This document shows, one piece after another, positions 55,081 through 64,000 of a DNA stretch of 64,000 nt. The stretch's first letter is position 1. Each line of letters begins with the position of its first letter. The position numbers were made by a program, and so were the translations under genes. The notes under the pieces are model-generated. The model saw only the letters and a program-made list of their open reading frames with translations. It was not told the DNA's origin and searched no databases. Source of the DNA: Blastobasis lacticolella (lineage: Eukaryota > Arthropoda > Insecta > Lepidoptera > Blastobasidae); the NCBI GenBank assembly GCA_905147135.1, contig LR990059.1, positions 16,763,001 to 16,827,000 of the forward strand, given 5' to 3'.

Positions 55081-57174
55081 TTCTTTACAGATAAGAAATT
55101 ACATAAATTGACCTATTCAAAAGACTTTTGGATTAATTTTCCTTTAAAATAAAACTAAGAAATATCGGCGTTCTAGACCGATACATCGACAATTTTCATA
55201 CCTCGCGTCCCCATCCTCGGGCCGTAGACGTTCAGGCCAAATAGGCTTTCCTTACACAATGAGGTAAATAAATCGGTGGCGCTCGCGACTGGCGACCCAA
55301 AAACTTGGACGTTGAACGGAAGCGGGGGGCCGGGGGCTGCGGTAGCCCTCGTTTTCAATGTCGGCCTGTAATCTAGGGCTCCCGGACCGTAATCTCCACT
55401 GAAATCTGCCTGGGCCTGGGAGAGGAGCCACTGGGAGACGGGGGGATGTATAGCATCGCTAATGGTCGTAACTAGCGATGTTTTGCTCGTACAATGCCGC
55501 TTTTCGTCCTCTTTTCCTTTGATTTTCGTTGGATTGTCATAATGGGGATGATATGTATTTTTGTTTGGAGATTTTTTCTGTCTCCGAGTCTGAGCGGTGT
55601 GGGATATTTCATTTTAGGCAATTGTTGACCAAATAGAGAACTGTCCTAATAGAGTGTCGGTGGCCGAGTTAAGGTATTCGATTCGTAAGCGAGAGGTATT
55701 TTTATTTAGAAACTGTCCAAACTCCGACGATACATAACATTTAGATTTGATACATGACGTAACCTATAAGTACCTGTACAGGTAAATAACATGGACAGGG
55801 GCGTTGACGCTGTGAGAACTGAAAAGTACACGATACACTCAATGGCTGACGAGAGAGCCAAGGCGGCGGTACCCACCCAGGCGGACTTCTCAGACTCAAC
55901 AGAGCCCCAAGACCGGTTGAAAAGACCAACCAATCCAGAAACTTGGTGGCACGTTGGTCCCTCGAGTGGCAGGTTCGTCGCAGCGATTAAGGTTACACGC
56001 GGCTTACCCGGATACCCAGGAACGCCCCCCGCACCGCCTCACCCCCGCCCCACCCCTTACGTAACTCTGGTATGTTTGTCTCAGAAATGTTTAGGGAAAA
56101 TGTAACTTATATCTCGCTCTATAGTAAGTAGGTTACTATTTCTTTGATAGTGAATTGAATTTCTTCAGTGGAAATAAAACTAGTACCAAATTTATTTTTT
56201 ATAATTGGAATAAGTAGTGGCTGTTGTTTTATTTATATTTATTGGATCCTTAATTCCTTACTAAGTTCGTGTTATGTTTTCGCAATTACACATATTTGCT
56301 CAAATATTTTTAATTGTACCTACACAACATATTAAAATACTTGATTTGGATAGAGAGTATGTTTAGATCGTAAGTCCCTAAAATTTAATAAAAAAAAAAT
56401 TTCCCATGTTTTTATGAGATTTGAAAATACTCCTTTTTTATTTGTCGTCAGTTTTGCCTCATTAACCAAATGTTATTAAAAGAGTAGCTGCTCTATAAAA
56501 ATGAAATGCTATGTACCAATTGGCCTAATGTTGTTTGATTATGAAGTTGAGTACAAAGTTTCGCTATAGAATAAAAAACTATTGAACGAATTTTTATGCC
56601 GCTTTCACCATTAGAAAGAGTGACTCATGATGAACGCATAAGTGCATAATTTGTTAAGGTCGCCACAAGTCCGAAGCTGGAAGCTAAATAATTACATTAT
56701 TACGCACATAAATAGGTAGAACATGGTCAAGACACATTTAATTTCGTAACGTATAATCGTTGTAGAAAACTACATCAATCTTGACTTTTATTGCACTGTA
56801 ATAGGTACGTTATTATTCCAAGGTTCGTAAATCACACGCCGAGTCATCGCAACGTCTCGAGAAACTCGTAAAACTCTCAAATTATTTCGTTTCTTATATT
56901 TAACGCGTGAATCAATTTCGAAGACAAACTCAATATTTTATTTAAGAAACAATATAAATAGACGAATACACTCATGTGAGGTACGCTCACAGGGGTAGTC
57001 AGATACTATTGTGAGTGCCACAAACTACGCTCCTGATTCTTGATACCATCCATGTTCTCATTCGTCACTCATCTCCCCAGTCTTTCTTATCAGTATCTTA
57101 TATTGTTGAGGGAAAACATCGTGATAAAACCTGCACATTCAGGCGACCGAATCTGTAATCATGGTTCAATCTAG

Positions 57175-57438
57175 TCAGGTTCCCGTGGTAGCAGGGTCAT
57201 GGAAGTCAGATGGCAGTCGCTCCACTGCAATTACCTGATCTGCCAAATCCTGGATCATGGTCAAGGCGGACCCCGAGCCCTCGAGCGCGAGAGCACAACC
57301 GGGAAAATAACGCCAAGATAAATATTTTTTTATCTCAGCCCATATTGGCGTACAAGCGTTCAAACGGCCTATAAGTGCGCAGACAACGTTCCAAGGTTCG
57401 TGTTTACGGCGATGATGTAGTCTGCTGCCATCAATCAT
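57175..57438 (-). pseudogene. unrecognised 87-codon frame, possible retroelement fragment
   Basis: The minus strand is open and protein-like in composition: HHRRKHEPWNVVCALIGRLN, PIWAEIKKYLSWRYFP, then TMIQDLADQVIAVERLPSDF. There are no splice signals I trust and no start context. It does not look like a shadow of another frame, but I cannot place it in a family. A gag-like or other mobile-element remnant is the likeliest reading. Confidence 0.3.
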
Positions 57439-57719
57439 GCGGTGCGAAATATGGGCCTCCGCCCTCCGAAAGCCGCACCCTCGGATCCCTGCGCAATGAG
57501 GACGATCGCCGGGCTAATGTCGATGGATCACACGCTTATTTAGAGGATTATGTGTTTTGTGTAGGGATTTTGGCACAGCAACCATCTGTCTATATGCTAC
57601 TGTAATTGTTTACCATCAGACGAGCTTTACGGATGGTATCTACACAATACTCGTAATCTTTTTACATAGGCCTTCCTTACATTTATCCTTTCCCTTTCCT
57701 TATCCTTACATAGCATAAA

Positions 57720-57905
57720 CTAAAGTCGCTTTCCGCATCTATCTGTATGTAATTCCTCTAAATCCTCCTAACCCACGTAACGGATTTTCATCCGGTTGTC
57801 ACAATCAGTTAGAGAATTTCATCCCGAAGGTTTATATGTACAACACCAGCATATTACGTAATGTAAAGCAGAGAAAACCCGTGCGAAGCCGGGACAGGCC
57901 GCTAG
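57720..57905 (+). repeat. RTE-like 3' repeat ending GCCGGGACAGGCCGCTAGTA
   Basis: Contains AAAGTCGCTTTCCGC, CCCACGTAACGGATTTTCATC, AGAGAATTTCATCCCGAAGG and the end AAACCCGTGCGAAGCC, a familiar lepidopteran retroelement-tail pattern. Class from memory. Confidence 0.5.
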
Positions 57906-58019
57906 TAATATATAGAAACAAGCCTATTTTGGAAAACTATCATGCATTCGAGCGAAGTGATTCATTTTCTATTTTAATCCACTAAACGCGGTTAATCATA
58001 ATTAAGTGGCAATCATTAT

Positions 58020-58285
58020 AATTGGCCGTATGGTGTCCGGCAGAGTAGAATACCACCAACCCCATACACTCGTGGGTGCCGTACAAGCGACTTACGTTTT
58101 TGAGGCAAAAGATCTAGTCTTTGTAGACTAGAAAAAGGGCAGCAGAGTTTTTTATTTTTATATTTACAATACTGCGATCTCGAACCAGTCTGCCAAGCGT
58201 TGAGATTATGGCGATAACCTTCTCTATTCCGGGAGAGGCCCCAAATCCTGCAGTGGACTGTTATGGGCAGTGATGATGATAATGA
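58020..58285 (+). repeat. dispersed repeat family A
   Basis: ATGGTGTCCGGCAGAGTAGA, GGGTGCCGTACAAGCGACTTA, CTGCGATCTCGAACCAGTC, CTGCAGTGGACTG and the end GGGCAGTGATGATGATAATG. Confidence 0.7.
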
Positions 58286-58499
58286 ATTGAGTGATCTAGT
58301 AGCTGTAATAACTGCCTAGTACCTACCCCTACGGGAAGGCGTGACATTACGTATGTATGTATGTAATCAAGAAGCTTTGCCCTCTCAAGAATGTGTTGGT
58401 GAACGATCGATTTTATGTGCGTGAGTGCGTGATATCGCGCCCTTCTCCAAACGATAAACAAATATGTTACTTTGTACTAATAGTTTGAGACTAGGTGAA

Positions 58500-58620
58500 C
58501 TTCAGCACCGCAACGAGCTCCCCACTCGTTAGGTTGGCTTTAGCGAAGCGAGGGTATCTACCGCCTTGAGCTGGGGACCCTGACATTGAGTTGACCCATC
58601 TTGGGAGCCGATTGGAATTG
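58500..58620 (+). repeat. 'CAGCACCGCAACGAGCT' repeat
   Basis: CAGCACCGCAACGAGCTCCC, ACTCGTTAGG, GCTGGGGACCCTGA, TCTTGGGAGCCG. A parallel copy lies at 59680-59810 (CAGCACCGCAACGAGCTGGC, CGCTGGGGAATCTGA, TCTCGGGAGCCGG). Confidence 0.6.
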
Positions 58621-59358
58621 ATGTCACGGTGTTATTATTACTAATAGCAAATTGTTGAACATTACTGCATGTCATGTCATTACATACACACAGTACATTA
58701 ATGTCCCGCTGGCGCTATTCAGGTCAGGAAACAAACTTATTGGTCACGTACTCGTATGTCCAACCCAAACTTCAGGACTACAGATGGTCCGTCGCAGAAA
58801 TCTGTTCAGTAGCGTGTACAAAACACGTCGTCGTTTTAATTCTGTACGATTCATTCTGCAGCCTTATTCTTACTTAAAAACAAAGAAACGTATTACAACA
58901 CCGCCCATTACAATAACGTCAATAGGCGCCTTGAAATTATGTTTTTGAATAGCGCGTATTAAAACCACGACGTTGAAAATTGTAGGGCGGGAGGTGGCTG
59001 ACGTCAGCATAATTCGCCCATTGTTACTCCGGGTACGGCCTTATTCTGGAAAGAGTCGTGTGGAATGGCCAACGATGCGGGTGTGCTGTGTAATTAGAGT
59101 TTACTGATTACCCTCGAGGCGGCCTAATGGAATCGTGAGCGTTTTCGGTAATCACGAGGGAAATTGGCTGCGCGAGCACGCTCATACGCACACTTACTAA
59201 TAGATTTGTAGTAGATTGGGAGCTCCAATATACCCGAGTGATTAAATACTGTGGACATAATAATCTCGCAGAGTAATCGGAAATTGATTGTCTCGTATTC
59301 CAGGAAACTCGAGGAAACAACTGCTAGCTACAAATAAAATCGTCGTCGCAAATAATCT

Positions 59359-59632
59359 CGACGACCTGAGTGGTTCAATGGTCAACATGCCGTCTGCCAC
59401 GCAAGAGGTCCCGGGTTCGATTCCCGGCCGGGCAAAAATTGAAATGATGAATTTTAATTTCTGTTACGGGTCTGGGTGTTCTATGTACGTATGTAGGTAA
59501 GTATGTATTTAAAAACAAAAAAAGTATTTAAGTAGTATATCAGTTATCTAGCACCCATAGTACAAGCTTTGCTTAGTTTGGGGCTAGATGGCGCTGTGTA
59601 AATTTGTCCACGAATATTTATTTATTTATTTA
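59359..59632 (+). mobile_element. near-complete tRNA-Gly-derived SINE
   Basis: Best plus-strand copy. Head: GACCTGAGTGGTTCAATGG (A-box-like), GTCTGCCACGCAAGAGG, then GGTCCCGGGTTCGATTCCC with a perfect pol III box B (GGTTCGATTCC) at 59414-59424. The CTGCCACGC loop and the box B arm correspond to tRNA-Gly(GCC). Body: TTTCTGTTACGGGTCTGGGT, CAGTTATCTAGCACCCATAG, GGGGCTAGATGGCGCTGTGT. Tail: ATTTATTTATTTATT. It ends in a TAAA-type repeat, so it could be mobilised by a LINE with a similar end. Confidence 0.88.
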
Positions 59633-59834
59633 ATCTGAACTGGATGTGTGACCTTTTCGTGATGAGAGGTTAGTCGTACGTCAGCACCGCAACGAGCTGG
59701 CCACTCGTTAGGAGTGCCTCCTAATACTGTTGGCAAAGCGTGGTTGACGGTCTTCCGCTGGGGAATCTGAGACTGGTTGAACTTGAACAGTCTCGGGAGC
59801 CGGTTCTCACACCATTACGATATAACATATACTC

Positions 59835-60000
59835 ACATATAACTCATCATATCAGCCGAAAGACGCCTACTGCTGGGCATAGGCCTCCCCCCCAGAGAGA
59901 TCTCCACAAAGGTCGGTCCTGTGCCTTCCGCATCCAGCTGGTACCTGCGATCTGTACCAGATCGTCGCTCCACCTTGTGGGAGGCCTACTCTCGATAAAT
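59835..60000 (-). pseudogene. LINE ORF2 C-terminus and 3' end
   Basis: The minus strand reads RPPTRWSDDLVQIAGTSWM, RKAQDRPLWRSL, then after a frame slip in a run of G the bases CCTATGCCCAGCAGTAGGCG and a TGATATGATGAG end. RPPxRWxDDL...W...A.DRxxW is the usual C-terminal signature of one insect LINE clade. Only the last 50 or so codons and the tail are left. Confidence 0.7.
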
Positions 60001-60398
60001 ACTACTACTAAATAATCTGAATTACGCAAAAGCTATTATATCAATTACGACCCAGTTTCAGGCATTCAGTTTGTCGTTAGCATAGCGTATGCACCACGCC
60101 GGCTCGGATGGAGCCATCTGGCTCGCCGAAACAGATTGGTAGTGTTGACAACTAATGTTATCTGAATTGAACGTGTTCAGTGCTGCCATATTAGCGCATT
60201 CGGCGCTAGATCTAGCAAAATTTCAGGGTAATCAACTCCTATTCTTAAAATTTGACTCCAAACGGAAAATGTAGCGTTTTATCGAGATAGTTATTAAATA
60301 CCTAAAATATACCGAAACACGTCGAATTTTGGCTCAAAACACATGGTGTTAATATGAAATAAATACGTAACATAAACCGCAACGACCTCCTGTTTGTT

Positions 60399-60615
60399 GA
60401 CCTGAGTGGTTCAGTTGGTTAACATGCCGGTCGCCACGCAGAGGTCCCGGGTTGACATTGAAATGATGAATTTTAATTTCTGTTACGGGTCTGGGTGTAG
60501 TATGCATATATAAGAAGTTTATCAGTTATCTAACACCCATAACAAAAGAGTTGCTTACTTTGGGGCTAGATGGCGCTGTGTCAATTTGTCCAAGCATAAT
60601 TAATTTAATATTAAA
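60399..60615 (+). mobile_element. SINE with deleted box B
   Basis: Head TGACCTGAGTGGTTCAGTTG and GGTCGCCACGCAGAGG are present, but the text jumps from CCCGGGTTGACATTGAAATG, losing most of box B and the arm after it. The body and the GGGGCTAGATGGCGCTGTGT end are intact. This copy is probably not transcribable by pol III. Confidence 0.8.
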
Positions 60616-60904
60616 TAAAATTCTAATCACACTTATTTAGCGGAATCCAGCGCTTTTTTGATCCGATCTAGCGCCCAACAGTCAAACAGACCTGGCAGCA
60701 CCGAACGTGTCAGTCATCGCGAGAGCCTTGTTCGTGTTATCGCACGTATACCATTCGATACACTTAATATCTACAATGCTGATACAGCAACATGCACTGC
60801 ACATGGGTACACAGATATGGGCATTGGTGATTGTGCAGCGACGTTGGAAATGTGATTGAAAGCGTTGACTGTACTGTACAGGCTCTTGGTTCTGCACAGG
60901 TTTG

Positions 60905-61260
60905 TAGATAAATCAATATATGCTTGGACTGATTCACACAGCGCCACCTAGCCCCGAAGTAGGAAAAACATGTGTTATGGGTGTTAAATAACTGGTAAAC
61001 TATTTTTATACTTATTTTTAATCATACTTATAACTGACATCTAATTATGTCTTAATGGAATAGTTAGCCCTAGCACAGGCCCTGGCCTATTTGGGCTGCT
61101 ATGTTCAAATACCATTTGGCTTATACGGTTTTTGGGCACATGCTTGGACTCGAGGTATTAAAATTGTCATTATGCATTGAGAAATAATAAATAAATAAAA
61201 TAAAAATAAAAAATAAATACATACTACACCCAGACCCGTAACAGAAATTAAAATTCATCT
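60905..61260 (-). mobile_element. SINE, inverted, split by a nested insertion
   Basis: The 3' part (CACACAGCGCCACCTAGCCC, GTGTTATGGGTGTTAAATAA) is at 60915-61025 and the middle (CATACTACACCCAGACCC, GTAACAGAAATTAAAATTCA) at 61200-61258. The 170 bases between are foreign (next entry). The tRNA-like head is missing. Confidence 0.7.
61030..61199 (+). mobile_element. A-rich-tailed retroposon nested in a SINE
   Basis: Begins about CTGACATCTAATTATGTC, includes CCCTAGCACAGGCCCTGGCC and TTTGGGCACATGCTTGG, and ends in an AATAAATAAATAAAATAAAA run. The tail type suggests a LINE 3' end. Family not recognised. Confidence 0.5.
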
Positions 61261-61603
61261 ACATATCTTGATATGATGAATAAAACTTTGTAAGTATGTT
61301 ATGTGAACCGATTTATTTGAGTCCTTGATACAAGTAAGTACACTGGTAGTGAGCTGGCTAGCTGACTGGCGGAAAGCCTGAAAATGAAAATTTTCATTTT
61401 CATGTCCAATGTTTTATACATGCTGACACGGAACGATATGCGGTAATGAGACCGTATATGTACAAGACAACAATGGTAAACAGATATGCTGTTTTGGAGA
61501 CTATCGTTTAAAACATAGTATTTCAGTATTTTAAAATTCACACGAAACGAGGACTCGCAAAAGAAAAATGAAACAGTATAATTAAGGGGTGGGTTGTATT
61601 TAG

Positions 61604-61865
61604 GACGACCTGAGTGGTTCAGTTGGTCTGCCCCGCAGAGATCCAGGGTTCGATTCCCGGCCGAACAGAAATTGCAATGATGAATTCTAATTTCTGTTAC
61701 GGGTCTGGGTGTTATATGTATAATAAGTATGAATTTAAAAGTAGGTATATAAGTAGTTTATCAGTTATGTAGCCCCCATAACACACAACCTTGGCTTACT
61801 TTGGGACTAGATGGCGCTGTGTGTCAATACACTTCCAACAACAATTCCAAGCATATTTACTATTT
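61604..61865 (+). mobile_element. SINE, near complete with short head deletion
   Basis: GACGACCTGAGTGGTTCAGT, then a direct jump to GGTCTGCCCCGCAGAGATCC, followed by GGGTTCGATTCCCGGCC (box B intact) and the complete body to CTAGATGGCGCTGTGTGTC. Confidence 0.85.
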
Positions 61866-61949
61866 GTTTATATTCAACGAAATACGCGCTTACTACGAAA
61901 CGTAGTTAACAAAAACCTATTAAAATTCCAGTATTGTATATCTTACATA

Positions 61950-62081
61950 AAACACCCCGACCCGTGACAGAAATTAAAATGCAACATTTCAATTTCTGCC
62001 CGGTCGGTAATCGAACCCGGGAGTCCCGGGACCTCTGTGTGGCAGACTGGCACGTTGACTAACTGAACCACTCAGGTCGTC
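61950..62081 (-). mobile_element. SINE head and middle, inverted
   Basis: CCCGACCCGTGACAGAAATT, GGTCGGTAATCGAACCCGGG, a small duplication (AGTCCCGGG), CCTCTGTGTGGCAGACTGGC, and ACTGAACCACTCAGGTCGTC. The 3' half is absent. Confidence 0.8.
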
Positions 62082-62123
62082 AAAAAGCTTTTATTTAATT
62101 CTATATATAAAAAAGGGGAGTCA

Positions 62124-62640
62124 ACATCGTCTGCTTAGTGGTGTCAAGGGGCTTGTGCAGCACACCTTTGGAGTTTAGCGCTTTTCAACGCTGTAGTTTC
62201 AGTGCTTTGCAACACAGATGTAGTAGTTTAGGCTTAGTGCAGCCCTGTTGGTTTCAGTGCTTTGCAACACCGATGTTGTTTAGGCTTATTGTGAGCCCTG
62301 TTTGTTAGGTTAGTGTAACCCTGTTGGTAGGGGGCTTGGTGTAGCCCCCAGTGGACATTGCGCAGCCCCGAGTAGGGCTCAAGTACAGCCCTACTCCGGC
62401 TTGGGACTTCCGGATACCGGCATCCCAGGAATCCCACAGAGAGCAGGCTCGATCGCCAAGAAGGCAAGAACCGCGTCGATCTATGGGACAACACTGCTTC
62501 CCTAAGCAGATACAGACTCCCCGAAGCAAGAGATTCTCCTCCGGTATATAAGCGAGCGACTAGGAAATTTTCATTAGCGCGATGTAGGATCACTGTATCT
62601 TGAATGTAGGTAGGTATTATAGATGTAGGTATTTGTAAAT
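62124..62640 (+). mobile_element. LTR-like or promoter-like segment with TATA box
   Basis: Starts near TGTCAAGGGGCTTGTGCAG. It contains two direct copies of GTTTCAGTGCTTTGCAACAC (near 62198 and 62251), several short GCAGCCC/GAGCCC modules, and a TATA box in CGGTATATAAGCGAGCG near 62542. GC content and style differ from the flanks. The layout suits an LTR U3/R region, but no partner LTR, internal region or target duplication was found. Confidence 0.35.
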
Positions 62641-63019
62641 TTTTCTTTTATAATTTAGTTTAGCGTACTCACACGAAAGCGTTTATGGACTACATAAGTA
62701 CAACAATATACGGCTGTTAAAAGATTTTTTTAATCTAATGGAGGTAGTTGTCGACAAAAGCAGGAAAATACGAGCGATGCGAAACAAACGTAGTAAAATT
62801 ATTACTCTACTAATTGAACAACTAATGAATTAACATATTAACAACTAATTAATATATTAATAGAAGAACACTACCCATTTTCAGATTTCATTTCATTTGG
62901 TGGCATTCGCGCCAACGTCAACCAAGTCACAATATCAAAAACAGCGCCCAATTTGTATGGTTAATTTTTGTATGAATATTCACAAACAAGCAGAGTTTTA
63001 ATTGTACGGTCACCAGCAT

Positions 63020-63110
63020 ATCGAACTACCAGTATAAGAAGACCTAGCGTCTCTATAGACGCGCATAGCAACGTTGGCTCCTTTTATACTGGTTTTGGGT
63101 AGGTCTACCT
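63020..63110. repeat. short palindromic repeat, inverted relative of 31000
   Basis: GACCTAGCGTCTCTATAGAC, GCGCATAGCAACGTTGGCTC, CTTTTATACTGGTTTTGGGT. It has the same palindromic core as 31000-31095. Confidence 0.6.
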
Positions 63111-63441
63111 GTACGAGCTGGCAAGACCCGTGTTCCCGCCACTTCGCGGCTATCTGATCACGGCTAATAGGAAATGGATACCTGTCGAGCTAACCTGCTT
63201 TTGTAGCAGGGAATTAATTAATTTAACCCAGTCCACCTGAAAATGGACGGTACACACTCCAAATAGGTATACGCCGGTAATTAAATATTACATTTATGTA
63301 GGTAGATAGAAGGTACAGAGTATTTATACGAAATGTATTATAATCAGATTATGATCTACCCATTGTTAGGGCCAGCCTTCTTACTTTTCGTGTGAAGCTT
63401 TTGAGCCCGCAATGCACTCAATTATACTGTTTTCAGTTAAA

Positions 63442-63693
63442 AATAAATAAATATTCGTGGACAAATTCACACAGCGCCATCTAGCCCCAAACTAAGCAAA
63501 GCTTGTGCTATGGGTGCTAGATAACTGATAAAACTACTTAAATACTTTTAAATACATACTTATTATACATAGAACACCCAGACCCGTAACAGAAATTAAA
63601 ACTCATCATTTCAATTTCGGCCCGGCCGGGAATCGAACCCGGGACCTCTTGCGTGGCAGACCGGCATGTTGACCACTGAATCACTCAGGTCGT
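63442..63693 (-). mobile_element. near-complete SINE, inverted
   Basis: From the tail AATAAATAAATATTCGTGG through CAGCGCCATCTAGCCCC, GTGCTATGGGTGCTAGATAA, ACACCCAGACCCGTAACAG, GGCCGGGAATCGAACCCGGG (box B intact, reversed), GCAGACCGGCATGTTGACC, to TGAATCACTCAGGTCG. It pairs well with the 59359 copy over its whole length. Confidence 0.88.
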
Positions 63694-64000
63694 AAAAAAA
63701 CTTTGATTAGCATGTTAAATTTCGTATAAGCCGTGTACGACAGTGGAGCGACTGCCAACTGACCTCCGTGACCTTGTTAACTGGGGCACCAGACCAGATT
63801 GGATCATGGTTACACATTCAGTCGGCTGAACGTTTGTCGAACGAACGAACGCAGGTTGAACGTAATAAACGAATTTTACGCGAACGAAATCGGGTGCAAA
63901 AGATAGTACCTAGTAAAATAAAACAGGTATTAGTACCGGCAGATATTATAAAATCGTCGCAAACACATGCGCAAGCGCAACCCCGCTCGCGGGCGCGCAC

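Larger units (their letters stand above)
39968..64000. other. no host exon recognised; probably upstream pasilla intron or intergenic
   Basis: The 39967 exon enters mid-KH2, so KH1 must lie upstream on the minus strand, but no KH1-like frame (GAIIGKGG-type loop) was seen up to the right edge. Repeats listed below account for part of this region. Stretches with nothing assigned include about 42130-43320, 43450-44970, 47020-48280, 52570-54810, 55090-57170 and 63700-64000. A moderately GC-rich 150-codon frame at 53491-53943 shows no recognisable domain and is not called as a gene. Confidence 0.55.

Noticed and set aside
55791..56105. 104-codon frame ending in a proline-rich stretch
   Set aside because: No domain and no flanking exon signals; considered chance.
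59400..59430. A functional tRNA gene
   Set aside because: Box B and the anticodon-like loop are tRNA-derived, but the acceptor stem does not close and the sequence continues into a SINE body repeated many times.

Overview
The window looks like lepidopteran (moth or butterfly) nuclear DNA. Genes have GT-AG introns, and the space between exons is packed with short repeats of kinds I know from Lepidoptera: a tRNA-derived SINE, CR1/RTE-type LINE tails and short palindromic MITEs. I cannot name the species. There are no bacterial genes, CRISPR arrays or ordinary tRNA/rRNA genes.

Layout. 1-7.8 kb is repeat territory. Its main feature is a CR1-like LINE on the minus strand (about 2.72-6.77 kb) with both ORFs open, apparently inserted into the tail of an older SINE. 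A solo-LTR-like element follows. 8.5-13.3 kb on the minus strand holds a three-exon gene (8709-8477, 13057-11312, 13290-13269) whose phases join to a 666-residue lysine-rich protein; its C-terminus recalls NuSAP-type spindle proteins, but the identity is tentative. Head to head with it, 15.08-17.26 kb on the plus strand is an intronless Wsck homologue (WSC domain, FN3, one membrane segment, tyrosine-kinase-like domain) that lacks the usual catalytic residues and is probably a pseudokinase.

From 40.0 kb down to 27.57 kb on the minus strand lies the 3' half of a Nova/pasilla-type KH splicing factor. Six exons carry KH2, the linker and KH3, and all six join in phase. KH1 and the 5' end are not seen and are presumably beyond the right edge. 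The single-copy-looking DNA from 27.57 down to about 22.66 kb may be its long 3' UTR and contains a 30-bp minisatellite.

40-64 kb has no recognisable exon and is probably an upstream intron of pasilla or intergenic DNA. It is rich in SINEs (a cluster at 59.3-63.7 kb), MITEs, LINE tails and one more LTR-like segment. The three host genes (putative spindle factor, receptor-like pseudokinase, splicing factor) have no obvious shared pathway; they are neighbours in a repeat-rich region.
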